A program made the position numbers and the translations under genes. Positions 7,388 through 16,317 of a stretch of DNA of 64,000 bases are shown piece by piece; position 1 is the stretch's first letter, and every line of letters begins with the position of its first letter. Source of the stretch: Ruminococcus_C sp963590855 (GTDB lineage Bacteria > Bacillota > Clostridia > Oscillospirales > Ruminococcaceae); the NCBI GenBank assembly GCA_963590855.1, contig CAVAQT010000014.1:1-64000 (forward strand), written 5' to 3'. Under the pieces are notes generated by a model, which had not been told where the DNA came from, made no database searches, and saw only the letters and a program-made list of their open reading frames with translations.

Positions 7388-9322
7388 ATGAAAGATGGAT
7401 TTTTGAAAATTGCCTGTGTCACACCGCCCCTGCGTGTGGCAGACTGTGCATATAACACGGAACAGATCATCCGCAGTGCCAGAACTGCCGCCGAAGCCGG
7501 TGTCAGGCTTGCCGTTTTCCCGGAGCTTTGCCTGACTGGATACACCTGCGGCGATCTGTTTCTGCAAGAGACCCTGCTCCGCGGCGCAGAGGACGGTCTG
7601 GTGCGTATTTTAAAAGAAACCGCCGATCTGCAAATGCTGGTGATCGTCGGACTGCCCTATGCACACTGCGGTGCGCTGTACAATTGCGCCGCGGTCTGCT
7701 ATCAAGGAACGCTTTTGGGCATGGTGCCAAAACAGAATCTCCCGAATTACGGTGAGTTCTATGAAGCACGCCATTTCACACCAGGGCCGGATGCGGAAGC
7801 CGTTCCGGAAAAGCTTTCTCTGCGCTTCCACCCCGGCTGCACATTCGCCTTTGGCGCAAAGCAGCTGTTCACCTGCGCCGAAATGCCCGATTTCACCTTT
7901 GGCGCGGAGATCTGCGAGGATGTCTGGGTTGCAGATACCCCTTCTGTTGCCATGGCGAAAGCCGGGGCAACGCTGATCGTCAACCTGTCATGCAGCGACG
8001 AGATCATCGGCAAGGAAAACTACCGCCGCACCATCCTTCAGGCAAAGTCCGGCAGCCTGCTCTGCGCCTACGCCTATGCGGACGCCGGCTTCGGAGAGTC
8101 CACACAGGATATGGTCTTTGCCGGACACGATCTGATTTTGGAAAACGGTTCTGTCCTGGCAGAATCGGAACTGTTCACGCAGAATGTCCTCTGCGCAGAT
8201 ATTGATGTACAGCGCCTTGCAGCTGAGCGTCGGCGTTCCAACACATTCCAAGCCGCAGTGCCCGGAAAACCGGCTGTGCAGTTCTCTATGCCTCTGGCGA
8301 AAACTGCACTGAACCGGCATATTGACCCGGCGCCCTTTGTACCGAGCGGCACAGCAGAACTATCTCAGCGCTGCGAAAAGATCCTGACACTCCAGGCAAT
8401 GGGACTCGCCAGCCGTCTCAAGCATATCGGCTGCAAAACCGCCGTGGTGGGACTCTCCGGCGGTCTGGATTCCACATTGGCGTTGATCGTCATGGCACAT
8501 GCATTTGACATCTGCGGTCTGGATCACGCCGGAATGCTGGCGATCACCATGCCCTGCTTCGGCACAACAGACCGCACTTACCAGAATGCATGCAGTCTGG
8601 CGAAAGCATATGGTGCAACGCTCCGGGAAATCCCCATTCAAAAAAGCGTCCGACAGCATTTCACCGATATTGGGCACGACGAATCGGTTCACGATGTGAC
8701 TTATGAAAATTCCCAGGCGCGGGAACGGACGCAGGTATTGATGGACATCGCCAACCAATCCGGCGGTATTGTCATCGGCACAGGCGATCTCTCAGAACTG
8801 GCGCTGGGTTGGGCAACCTATAACGGCGACCACATGAGCATGTATGCCGTCAACGCATCCATTCCCAAAACGCTGGTACGCTATCTGGTAGCACATGAAG
8901 CCGCGCAGACTCCGCCGGAACTGAGCGCCATCCTCCGGGATGTTCTGGACACTCCTGTCAGCCCGGAGCTTCTGCCGCCGGAACAGGACGGCACCATCGC
9001 CCAGAAAACAGAAGAGCTCGTCGGCCCATATGCGCTTCACGACTTTTTCCTCTACTATGTGCTCCGCTTTGGATTTGCGCCCCATAAGATCTATCGCATG
9101 GCAAAGCACGCCTTTGCCGGAACATACGATGACGCCACAATTTTAAAATGGCTGAAAAAGTTCTACTGGCGCTTCTTCTCACAGCAGTTCAAGCGCAGCT
9201 GTCTCCCGGACGGCCCTAAGGTGGGCAGCGTGACGCTCTCACCCAGAGGTGACTGGAGAATGCCCAGCGACGCATGCGTTTCACTATGGCAAAAGGATCT
9301 GGAAAAGATCACAGCAGAATAA
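7388..9322 (+). CDS. nadE: Glutamine-dependent NAD+ synthetase
   Basis: Amidates deamido-NAD+ to NAD+ using ammonia released from glutamine. The 644-residue enzyme is the two-domain type. An N-terminal nitrilase-fold glutaminase (residues 1-270) shows the Glu-Lys-Cys triad in FPELCLTG (E46), PKQNLPNYGEF and AEICEDVW. A C-terminal synthetase domain has the P-loop GLSGGLDSTLAL and the GTGDLSELALGW motif. AAGGAGA lies upstream of the ATG. It has its own promoter and terminator and is probably a single-gene unit. Confidence 0.96.
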   Translation: MKDGFLKIACVTPPLRVADCAYNTEQIIRSARTAAEAGVRLAVFPELCLTGYTCGDLFLQETLLRGAEDGLVRILKETADLQMLVIVGLPYAHCGALYNCAAVCYQGTLLGMVPKQNLPNYGEFYEARHFTPGPDAEAVPEKLSLRFHPGCTFAFGAKQLFTCAEMPDFTFGAEICEDVWVADTPSVAMAKAGATLIVNLSCSDEIIGKENYRRTILQAKSGSLLCAYAYADAGFGESTQDMVFAGHDLILENGSVLAESELFTQNVLCADIDVQRLAAERRRSNTFQAAVPGKPAVQFSMPLAKTALNRHIDPAPFVPSGTAELSQRCEKILTLQAMGLASRLKHIGCKTAVVGLSGGLDSTLALIVMAHAFDICGLDHAGMLAITMPCFGTTDRTYQNACSLAKAYGATLREIPIQKSVRQHFTDIGHDESVHDVTYENSQARERTQVLMDIANQSGGIVIGTGDLSELALGWATYNGDHMSMYAVNASIPKTLVRYLVAHEAAQTPPELSAILRDVLDTPVSPELLPPEQDGTIAQKTEELVGPYALHDFFLYYVLRFGFAPHKIYRMAKHAFAGTYDDATILKWLKKFYWRFFSQQFKRSCLPDGPKVGSVTLSPRGDWRMPSDACVSLWQKDLEKITAE

Positions 9323-9343
9323 ATCGTATTTCAGTAAAAACAG

Positions 9344-9386
9344 AACGCCGATATCCGGTTGAAACATACCGGACATCGGCGTTTTT
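9344..9386. terminator. Terminator between nadE and the PAP2 gene
   Basis: Inverted repeat AACGCCGAT-x-TCCGGT with one mismatch, loop of 8 nt, then TTTTTG on the plus strand. A-runs upstream let it serve the minus-strand PAP2 gene too. Confidence 0.8.
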
Positions 9387-9404
9387 GTATCGCAAAGCAT
9401 TGGC

Positions 9405-10010
9405 TCACATTGCATGCTCTATATTTTCCGGGAATCCAGTTCCCACCCAGCTGCGCACTGCTTCCGGCATCCATCCGGCACGCAGCACCATCGACATCAC
9501 CAACAGCGCCGCGATTCCAAACACAATTCCCAGCAGCATGCCGCACAGCACATCTGAGGGATAATGCACCCCCAGATACATCCGGGAAAAGGCAATCGTC
9601 AGCGCGATCAGAAGCGCAGTTACCCCAACCCACATCGGCAGCATCGCAAGAAATACCGTTGCCACCGCAAAGGAACTGGAAGTATGCCCCGACGGAAACG
9701 AAAAGTCATGAGGCTTTCGGATCAAAAATTGCAGTCCGGGGATTTTATCGAAAGGCCGTGCGCGTTCTACCAGGTTTTTCAAAAATGCATTGCACACCAA
9801 AGCAGAAAACACCAGAGATAACAGTGCCGTCAGCGCCGCCCGGCGTGTTTGCTGCCGGAACAGCAGAAAAGCACACGCTGTCAGCCAGAGAATGCCGCCG
9901 TTTCCTAAAAACGTCGCAATTTTCATTGTGACCGTCAGCCAGCCGCGCCGCAGACGCTCCTGAAACCAAAGCAGCGTCTGCTGTTCCCAGTGTTGTAACC
10001 GATGCAGCAT
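9405..10010 (-). CDS. PAP2-family membrane phosphatase
   Basis: 201-residue integral membrane protein of the PAP2 superfamily. The three signature motifs are present: K-x6-RP as KNLVERARPF, PSGH as FPSGHTSSSFA, and SR-x5-H as SRMYLGVHYPSD. Five or so hydrophobic segments are visible. Likely substrates are undecaprenyl pyrophosphate or phosphatidic acid; the sequence alone does not separate the two. GGAGTGAG lies upstream of the ATG. It is a single gene, divergent from the mannanase. Confidence 0.9.
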   Translation of the reverse strand: MLHRLQHWEQQTLLWFQERLRRGWLTVTMKIATFLGNGGILWLTACAFLLFRQQTRRAALTALLSLVFSALVCNAFLKNLVERARPFDKIPGLQFLIRKPHDFSFPSGHTSSSFAVATVFLAMLPMWVGVTALLIALTIAFSRMYLGVHYPSDVLCGMLLGIVFGIAALLVMSMVLRAGWMPEAVRSWVGTGFPENIEHAM

Positions 10011-10047
10011 ATTGTCTCACTCCTATCTGCCATATCAAGCTGCCTTT

Positions 10048-10076
10048 AGTATAGCATACCGCAGCGGAAAATGCAA
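10048..10076 (-). promoter_or_regulatory. Promoter of the PAP2 phosphatase gene
   Basis: Minus-strand TTGCAT (10071-10076), 17 bp, TATACT (10048-10053). Confidence 0.75.
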
Positions 10077-10208
10077 GTTTTTTCATTCGTTTTCATCTTT
10101 TTTTCACGCAGATTCACAAAAATATCGCACAAAGATACCGTACAAAATTGCTGTTTTCAAAGAATTGCTGAATGCATCAATTTTTTCTGAAAACACGAAA
10201 AGAAACTA

Positions 10209-10237
10209 TTGACATTGTACAATCGCTATGGTATAAT
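10209..10237 (+). promoter_or_regulatory. Consensus promoter of the mannanase gene
   Basis: TTGACA (10209-10214), exactly 17 bp, TATAAT (10232-10237): a perfect match to the housekeeping consensus, implying strong transcription unless it is checked downstream. Confidence 0.88.
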
Positions 10238-10243
10238 AGACAA

Positions 10244-10359
10244 TAAGCGTAGACAGCCGGAATAGCTGACGGCTTCGCAACTGTACTTTTTTCAAAAAAG
10301 AAAGCATTGCAGTGAAAAAACAGCTATTATTTCACCGCAGTAGAATGGAGAATTGATTT
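10244..10359 (+). promoter_or_regulatory. Structured 5' leader of the mannanase mRNA with complementary loops
   Basis: The leader is about 115 nt. Hairpin 1: AGCCG/CGGCT (10255-10259 with 10270-10274), loop of 10 nt containing AATAGCTG (10261-10268). Hairpin 2: GCAGTGAAA/TTTCACCGC (10309-10317 with 10330-10338, one A-C mismatch), loop of 12 nt containing CAGCTATT (10321-10328). The two loop octamers are perfect complements, so a loop-loop contact, or an alternative fold, is possible. No T-run follows, so any control would act on translation or stability. I match it to no known riboswitch. Confidence 0.5.
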
Positions 10360-12843
10360 ATGAAGAAGAATCTCAAGCGGGCATTGACCGCGGCAGTAGC
10401 CGGCGTCATGACCGTAAACTGCATGGCACTGGCAAGTGTAATGCAGGCAGGCGCAGCAGGTACCAAGTACGAATTTGAGGACGGCAAGCAATCTGCAGCA
10501 AATTCTGTCAAGGATGACGCAAATGCATCCGGCGGAAAATATGTATTTCTGGAGAACGGCGGCGATGAAATTTCCGTTACCGTTCCGATTGAAAAAACTG
10601 GCATGTATACCTTAAAGGTCAACTATTCTGCACCTTACGGCAACAAGATCCAGAATCTGTATGTCAACGGCGTAGACCAGGGCCAGTGCAGCTTTGCTCC
10701 GACAGATGAGGGTGTCTGGAAAGAACTGGATCTCGGCTCTGTAAAACTGGATGCCGGAGACAATACCATCGCTATTGTGGGCAGCTGGGGCTGGACAAAC
10801 TTCGATTATATCTCGGTAGAAGAGGCAACATTGCCGGATATCACCGCCAGCGACACCAAGTGCAGCGATCCGGCTGCAACAGCAGAAGCAGACAGCCTGA
10901 TGCAGTACCTGTCCAGTGTATATGGCCAGCACATCATTTCCGGTCAGCAGGAAATTTACAAATATGGCCCGCACGACTTTGAGTATGAGTTCAAGTACAT
11001 CAACGACACCACCGGCAAGTATCCGGCGATCCGCGGCTTCGACTATCTAAACTGCAACCCGCTGTACGGCAGCGAGGACGGCACCACTGATCGTATCATC
11101 CAGTGGGTCAACGACAATCCGTACTCCGAGAATCAGGGTATTGCAACCGCATCCTGGCACATCACCGTACCGAAGAACTTCTCCAGCTACAACATCGGTG
11201 ACAGCGTAGACTGGGCAAATGCGACCTATGTTCCCAAGGAAACTGACTTTGAACCGTCCAAGATCCTGGAAGAGGGCTCTAAGGAACGGGAATACTACAT
11301 GCTTTGCCTGAAGGGTCTGGCAGGCGAACTGCAGAAGCTGCAGGATGCTAATGTACCGCTGATCTTCCGTCCGCTTCATGAAGCAGAAGGCAGCGGCGGC
11401 GAGACCGGTTCCTGGTTCTGGTGGGGCAAGGAAGGCTCTGCGGTTTATAAGGAACTGTGGATCCTCACCTATGAGACACTGACACAGGAATATGGCCTCC
11501 ACAACCTGATCTGGGAATGGAACAGCTATGCTTATGATACCTCTGCAAACTGGTATCCGGGCGACGAATATGTAGACATCGTAGCTTATGACAAATACAA
11601 CTGCACCGACTGGTCTACCGGCAGCGCAGTATTGAAGCACAATGACAGCGCCATCAGCAGCACCTTCTACTCCATCATGCAGAAGTATAACAGCAAGAAG
11701 ATGGTCGCTATGGCTGAAAACGACAGCATCCCGACACTGAACAACCTGGTTTCGGAAAAAGCTGGATGGCTGTATTTCTGCCCGTGGTATGACGGCGGCA
11801 GCGACAGCACCAACTTCCTGACCAATGAGCTGTTCAACACCAAGGAAGACCTGAAGGAAATCTACACCAGCGACTACTGCATCACCCTGGACGAACTGCC
11901 GGCAGATCTGTACGGCAATGGTCAGCAAGGCACCGGCACCAAGCCGAGCCACACCACACAGCCGACTACAACCACTACTGTACCGGCAGGCAAGGGCGAA
12001 GCTGCAAAGATCGTAGCAGACAGCGGCGTTTATAACATCACCTTCAAGGAATCCATCGGCGATACCCTGGATCTGGTATTCAAGGTTAGCGACAATGTTT
12101 CTGCTGCAAACGGCGGCGTCGGCATTTCCGCATCCGTTGACGGCACAGACTACTGGGTAAACTTTGAGTGGAAGCTCAAGGGTGAAAATGAAATCACTGC
12201 AAAGCTGGACACTCCGCTTAATATCACCTACAACAACGGTAAGGACGAAGTTACCGACAAGGATCAGATCGCAAAGATCGTAGACGAAGCCATCAAGCAG
12301 AAAACCGCTCAGGTACAGGTTTGGTGGACTGGCGACAAGAACGGTGATTCCGCAGATATTTCCGACGTAGAACTGATCGGTGCATATCTGCCGAAGAAGG
12401 GTGACTCCACTGATACAGAAACCACAACAACTTCTGAAACCAGTGATTCCACCGAAAGCGAGACCACTACCACAACCGTATCTGAAACCAGTGATTCTTC
12501 TGACACCACAGAAACCACAACTGATACTACTTCTGCAACAGATGACTCCACTGCATCCGTTTCTGACACCTCGTCTGAAACCACTACCACTTCTGCAACC
12601 ACAGAAAGCAGCGAGGAACCGATAGAAGGCCCGTCCCTCTATGGTGACGTAAATCTGGACGGCAGAGTAGACATCACAGATGCCGTACTGCTGAACAAGA
12701 TTGTTGCAGGACAGGTAACTGTCAACGGCCAGGCAGCTGCAAATGCAGATACCACCGCTGATGGCTCGGTTTCCGCAGACGATGCGATCGGACTGCTGAA
12801 GTTCCTGGTTCAGATCGTAACTTCTCTCCCGATCACCGACTAA
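10360..12843 (+). CDS. Secreted GH26 beta-mannanase with CBM35-like module and type I dockerin
   Basis: Endo-acting enzyme expected to cut beta-1,4-mannan outside the cell. Domain order over 827 residues: signal peptide (1 to about 33, MKKNLKRALTAAVAG); CBM35-like module (about 36-165, YEFEDGK); GH26 catalytic domain (about 175-515) with acid/base Glu341 in RPLHEAEG and nucleophile Glu453 in MAENDS; a Thr-rich linker; an unassigned module of about 135 residues (548-685); a long Thr/Ser/Glu linker; and a dockerin (about 760-827) with two calcium loops, DVNLDGRVDITD and DTTADGSVSADD. The dockerin implies attachment to a scaffoldin, so a cellulosome or related complex. No scaffoldin or other CAZyme is in the window. 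An AraC regulator follows on the opposite strand. Confidence 0.95.
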   Translation: MKKNLKRALTAAVAGVMTVNCMALASVMQAGAAGTKYEFEDGKQSAANSVKDDANASGGKYVFLENGGDEISVTVPIEKTGMYTLKVNYSAPYGNKIQNLYVNGVDQGQCSFAPTDEGVWKELDLGSVKLDAGDNTIAIVGSWGWTNFDYISVEEATLPDITASDTKCSDPAATAEADSLMQYLSSVYGQHIISGQQEIYKYGPHDFEYEFKYINDTTGKYPAIRGFDYLNCNPLYGSEDGTTDRIIQWVNDNPYSENQGIATASWHITVPKNFSSYNIGDSVDWANATYVPKETDFEPSKILEEGSKEREYYMLCLKGLAGELQKLQDANVPLIFRPLHEAEGSGGETGSWFWWGKEGSAVYKELWILTYETLTQEYGLHNLIWEWNSYAYDTSANWYPGDEYVDIVAYDKYNCTDWSTGSAVLKHNDSAISSTFYSIMQKYNSKKMVAMAENDSIPTLNNLVSEKAGWLYFCPWYDGGSDSTNFLTNELFNTKEDLKEIYTSDYCITLDELPADLYGNGQQGTGTKPSHTTQPTTTTTVPAGKGEAAKIVADSGVYNITFKESIGDTLDLVFKVSDNVSAANGGVGISASVDGTDYWVNFEWKLKGENEITAKLDTPLNITYNNGKDEVTDKDQIAKIVDEAIKQKTAQVQVWWTGDKNGDSADISDVELIGAYLPKKGDSTDTETTTTSETSDSTESETTTTTVSETSDSSDTTETTTDTTSATDDSTASVSDTSSETTTTSATTESSEEPIEGPSLYGDVNLDGRVDITDAVLLNKIVAGQVTVNGQAAANADTTADGSVSADDAIGLLKFLVQIVTSLPITD

Positions 12844-12883
12844 ATCAATTTCTCTGATATTTTCTACACTCCTATTATAAAGG

Positions 12884-12920
12884 AAAAGGACTGTTTCCAC
12901 CGCGGAACAGTCCTTTTCTT
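12884..12920 (+). terminator. Terminator of the mannanase gene
   Basis: AAAAGGACTGTT(T)CC pairs with GGAACAGTCCTTTT (one bulged T, 5 nt loop) and runs into TTTTCTTG. Confidence 0.85.
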
Positions 12921-12943
12921 GTTATGCCGTACCAAACGAAAGC

Positions 12944-12980
12944 ACAAAAAAAGCAGCCCATGAAGCTTTACACGGACTGC
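12944..12980 (-). terminator. Terminator of the AraC regulator gene
   Basis: On the minus strand GCAGTCCGTG pairs with CATGGGCTGC over 10 bp (two G-U pairs), loop of 8 nt, then TTTTTTT. Confidence 0.8.
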
Positions 12981-13000
12981 CCATTTTCTATAGATATCGT

Positions 13001-13879
13001 TTAATTTCGCCACTGCCGCCGATACGCTCCGGCGGAGATGCCCTCAGTGGTTCGGAAAATGCGATTGAAATAACTGGAATCATGGATACCGCATTCCGCG
13101 GCGATCTCATCGATCTGTTTATCCGTAAAACGGAGCTCATTTTTCGCATAGTTCATGCGGCACTGATTGAGAAACTGCACAATCGTCAAGCCATAGCGTC
13201 GCTTGAAACCGCGGAGCATATAGTATTTGCTGACATCAAATCGTTTTCCCAGATCTTCCAGTGTGATCTTTTCGGAAAAATGCTCTTCCAGATAGCGATG
13301 GATCTGTTCCCATTTCTGGGCAGCATCATGGGATGAACTGCCAGAGCGTTCCGGCTTTTTGGTCAAAAGCCGTGTCATCAGTTGCGTAAGGCACTCTGAT
13401 TCGTACAGTTCATAATCCGGTGCTTCTTCTTCAGCAATGTTCTTCAAGCGCAGCAGAAACGGCTCTACCCAATCCGCAGTATTGCTTAGCACAAAGGAAT
13501 GGTTGCGCTGGCGAAAGAGTTCGTATAAATGCGGCATGGCATTTCCGTTCCAGTGTACCCAGCGAATGCGCCACGGTTCCCGTGCATCGCAGCAATGAGA
13601 GTATGATTGGTGACAATCCAGAAAAGCGGTATCCCCTGCCTGAAGCGCCAGTGTCTCATCTCCTACAGTGATCGTGCCGCAGCCCTCTTCTACCGCAATC
13701 AGCAGGTAAGAGTCCAGGGAATTTCTCCAGTTCTGGCGCGGTTCTTTGCAGGTCATTTCCCCAATTTCCTGCACATACAGCAACGCTTCACGCGCCAGTG
13801 CAGATGGTGTCCGCAGAATGCGCTCCGAATCCATATAAGCATTTTTTACGGTTTTTAAACCGGATTCCTGTGTTTCCAT
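13001..13879 (-). CDS. AraC-family transcriptional regulator
   Basis: 292 residues: an N-terminal cupin-type sensor domain (about 20-140, with VGDETLALQAGDTAFLDC and a YSHC strand) and a C-terminal pair of helix-turn-helix motifs (about 190-290: EKITLEDLGKRFDVSKYYML and IDEIAAECGIHDSSYFNRIF). The layout is typical of sugar-responsive AraC regulators. Its place next to the mannanase suggests, but does not show, control of mannan use. The start at 13879 has AAAGGA 10 nt upstream; an ORF start 17 codons earlier (13930) is less likely. Confidence 0.88.
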   Translation of the reverse strand: METQESGLKTVKNAYMDSERILRTPSALAREALLYVQEIGEMTCKEPRQNWRNSLDSYLLIAVEEGCGTITVGDETLALQAGDTAFLDCHQSYSHCCDAREPWRIRWVHWNGNAMPHLYELFRQRNHSFVLSNTADWVEPFLLRLKNIAEEEAPDYELYESECLTQLMTRLLTKKPERSGSSSHDAAQKWEQIHRYLEEHFSEKITLEDLGKRFDVSKYYMLRGFKRRYGLTIVQFLNQCRMNYAKNELRFTDKQIDEIAAECGIHDSSYFNRIFRTTEGISAGAYRRQWRN

Positions 13880-13951
13880 ATTGAACCGTTCCTTTCCTGT
13901 AGCACCCGTTTCAAAACAGATACATCCCATTATTCAAAATGCACCGATTTT

Positions 13952-13980
13952 ATTATACAAAATGCCGCCTCAAAATTCAA
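13952..13980 (-). promoter_or_regulatory. Promoter of the AraC regulator gene
   Basis: Minus-strand TTGAAT (13975-13980), 17 bp, TATAAT (13952-13957). Confidence 0.72.
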
Positions 13981-14043
13981 GTATTTTTTGAAAATTTTCA
14001 CAAAACACTTCCAAAAGCAGTGTGGAAAAAGCACATACTCTAC

Positions 14044-14076
14044 AAAAAACCGCCCCGAGCAATTTCGGGGCGGTTT
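14044..14076 (-). terminator. Terminator after the vanZ-like gene
   Basis: Perfect 12 bp stem AAACCGCCCCGA/TCGGGGCGGTTT with a 6 nt loop; on the minus strand it runs into TTTTTT. Confidence 0.9.
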
Positions 14077-14085
14077 GCTTTTTCT

Positions 14086-14559
14086 CTATTCGTTTTTGAA
14101 TGCACGCATTCTGGTACAGAGCCAGACCACGGTAAAAAACAACAGGATCACTGCGGCTGCGCTGCCGGCATTGAGCAGTGACTCCGAGAAATCAAAATGC
14201 CGTCCGGCAATGGGAATTTTCTGAAGCTCATCCAGGAAAGCAATCACCGTACAGCATCCTGCCGCGCAAACGATTCGCAGCCAGATATGATGCAGTTCCA
14301 GGAGCAGATGCCATAAAAGCGCCGACATGCCGCCCAAAACTGCATAGAGAAATACATGTGCCAGTTTCCGCAGTACCAGATTCAGGTGACTCAGCTGTGC
14401 CTCAGTGGGTGCATCATACAACCAGCCGCCAATTTTCCGCGCAAACCGCATGCTGTCTTTCAACGTCTCTGTACCGTTTTCTGTGGAAAGACGCCACATC
14501 AGTCCAAGCCAGACTGCCATGACTGCCAACAGAGCGATGACCTTCTTCCAATTTCGCAT
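14086..14559 (-). CDS. VanZ-like membrane protein
   Basis: 157 residues with four predicted transmembrane segments. It shows the VanZ-family elements LRKLAHVFLYAVLGG and FLDELQKIPIAGRHFDF, plus FSESLLNAGSA. VanZ of the vancomycin cluster gives low-level teicoplanin resistance. Most chromosomal relatives have no known role, so resistance should not be assumed. It is last in an apparent operon methyltransferase-hslO-vanZ, 21 nt after hslO. Confidence 0.85.
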   Translation of the reverse strand: MRNWKKVIALLAVMAVWLGLMWRLSTENGTETLKDSMRFARKIGGWLYDAPTEAQLSHLNLVLRKLAHVFLYAVLGGMSALLWHLLLELHHIWLRIVCAAGCCTVIAFLDELQKIPIAGRHFDFSESLLNAGSAAAVILLFFTVVWLCTRMRAFKNE

Positions 14560-14580
14560 GATATCGGCTCCTCTTCCGGT

Positions 14581-15462
14581 TTATTCCGTTTCTTCTGCAC
14601 AGAGACCGCGCAATTCTTCCGGTGTGAATGTATATTTCTTTCCGCAAAAATGACAATTCACCTCAACCGGTTCATTTTCATCTGCCAGTTTCTCCAGTTC
14701 TGTATTACCCAACGCTTTCAACACACGTTCCGTCCGTTCCCGGCTGCAATCACACTGATAGTGCACTTCACCCTCATCCAAAAGATTCGGCTCTAAGCCC
14801 TCCAACAGACGCAGCGCGATCTGATCCGGTGTCATGCCCTGAGACATCATCGCCGTTACCGGCGGCAAAGTTTTCAGGTTATTCTCAATGGTTTCGATGC
14901 AGGCATCACTGGCAAACGGCAGCACCTCAATCAGGAAGCCGCCGGCAACATTGACCGTCAGATCCGGATTTACCAACACACCCAGACCGCAGACCGTCGG
15001 TGTCTGTTCACTGGTTGCAAAATACTGTGCCACATCCTCTGCAATCTCACCGGAAACCAGAGGGACAACGCCCACATAGGGTTCTTTCAGCCCCAGATCC
15101 TTTACCACAGAGAGTGTGCCGTCTGTTCCAACAGCGCCGCCGACATCCAGTTTTCCCTTGTCATTCAACGGCAGTTCTACTACCGGCTGTTCCACATCCG
15201 CCTTGACATTTCCGCGGCTGTCTGCAACCGCCACCAACATTCCGGCAGGGCCGCCGCCCTTTACCCGGAGTGTCACGGTGTCCTTTTCATTTTTCAGATC
15301 GTATCCCATCATGCTCGCAGCAATCGACAAACGCCCCAGTGCGGCAGTGACTACCGCCGAAGTCTGATGGATTCTCTCAATTTCTGCTACAATGTCTGTT
15401 GCATCAATTGCACTCGCCACAACTGATGCGTCTTTTGCAATTGCTCGTTTTAAAATTCCCAT
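14581..15462 (-). CDS. hslO: Redox-regulated chaperone Hsp33
   Basis: Cytoplasmic holdase switched on by oxidation. The 293-residue product has the family N-terminal fold and the C-terminal zinc switch, with its four cysteines as CDC and CHFC (near residues 236-270); oxidation forms disulfides there and releases zinc. Full length. It is 2 nt after the methyltransferase gene and upstream of the vanZ-like gene. In an anaerobe this protein would guard against oxygen and hypochlorite stress. Confidence 0.95.
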   Translation of the reverse strand: MGILKRAIAKDASVVASAIDATDIVAEIERIHQTSAVVTAALGRLSIAASMMGYDLKNEKDTVTLRVKGGGPAGMLVAVADSRGNVKADVEQPVVELPLNDKGKLDVGGAVGTDGTLSVVKDLGLKEPYVGVVPLVSGEIAEDVAQYFATSEQTPTVCGLGVLVNPDLTVNVAGGFLIEVLPFASDACIETIENNLKTLPPVTAMMSQGMTPDQIALRLLEGLEPNLLDEGEVHYQCDCSRERTERVLKALGNTELEKLADENEPVEVNCHFCGKKYTFTPEELRGLCAEETE

Positions 15463-15464
15463 AG

Positions 15465-16223
15465 TTATGCTTCCTTTCTTGCCGCAATGACCATCCGCTC
15501 ACTGTCCGGGCGGAGCGGCTCTTCTGTATCTGCGTGATATATTCCAAGCACATGAAATCCTGCCTTTTCCAGTCCAGAAGCAACTTGCTCCGGATCATAC
15601 GCGCGCTCCGTAATCTGCTCATCCGTCCGGATGTAGCGCCCATCAGCGCAAAGGCGGAACAGATCCAGTGTAATTTCTACTGTACAGTTATCCTCACAAA
15701 GGGCATTCTCCCAGACACAGTAGACGTCCTCAGTCTCATAGACATACACCTGACTGCCCAGCAGTTCCCGGTGCTTGTACAGCGTATTCATGTCAAACAC
15801 AAAAACGCCGCCCGGCTCCAGAGATTCCCACACACGCCGGAACACCTGTTCCACATCGGAAAATGACGGTAAATGATTCAGGCTGTCCAGGGTACAGATC
15901 GCTGCATCTACTGTTCCATATAGTTCCAGTTCCCGCATGTCCTGGCAGACATACTGAATCGGCAGCTGATGGGTGATCTTTTTCTCCATCGCCTGTCCCA
16001 GCATGCCCTCGGAATAGTCCACGCCGATCATATCATAACCGCGCTTTGCCATTTCTTCTGTCAGCGTTCCTGTTCCGCAAGCCAGATCCAGCATGACTCT
16101 GCCTTCCGCACGCAGAAACTTCTGCACCAAACCATCCAGATACGCAGCTCGCGCCGGATAGTTGACGTTTTCGGTCAATGCATCATAGTAAAATGAAAAT
16201 GTTTCATAACCTGTTTCCTGCAT
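15465..16223 (-). CDS. Class I SAM-dependent methyltransferase
   Basis: 252 residues with the Rossmann-type methyltransferase fold: motif I VMLDLACGTGTLT, the acidic end of strand 2 in IGVDYSEGML, and CTLDSLNHL for motif IV. The substrate is not apparent; it resembles the YqeM-type small-molecule or tRNA methyltransferases of Firmicutes. The ATG at 16223 has AGGAG 7 nt upstream; the frame runs 15 codons further up without a ribosome site. hslO follows after 2 nt. Confidence 0.87.
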   Translation of the reverse strand: MQETGYETFSFYYDALTENVNYPARAAYLDGLVQKFLRAEGRVMLDLACGTGTLTEEMAKRGYDMIGVDYSEGMLGQAMEKKITHQLPIQYVCQDMRELELYGTVDAAICTLDSLNHLPSFSDVEQVFRRVWESLEPGGVFVFDMNTLYKHRELLGSQVYVYETEDVYCVWENALCEDNCTVEITLDLFRLCADGRYIRTDEQITERAYDPEQVASGLEKAGFHVLGIYHADTEEPLRPDSERMVIAARKEA

Positions 16224-16240
16224 GGCTGCACTCCTTTGTA

Positions 16241-16281
16241 AAAAACAAGGGTACACAGCCAAAGCCATGTCCCCTGTTTTT
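16241..16281 (-). terminator. Terminator of secA
   Basis: On the minus strand AAAAACAGGGGACA pairs imperfectly with TGTACCCTTGTTTTT around a 13-nt loop and ends in a T-run. Some read-through into the methyltransferase operon is possible, since no promoter is visible between them. Confidence 0.65.
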
Positions 16282-16317
16282 CAGTTTATTCAAAACTTCC
16301 GATCCGCTGATCGGTGA

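Noticed and set aside
11047..12900. A 617-codon open frame opposite the mannanase
   Set aside because: The mannanase has catalytic residues, signal peptide and dockerin; the antisense frame has none and crosses the linker as low-complexity Ser/Val.
14086..14559. Glycopeptide resistance from the vanZ-like gene
   Set aside because: No vanHAX or other van genes nearby; most VanZ-like proteins in Clostridia are not linked to resistance.
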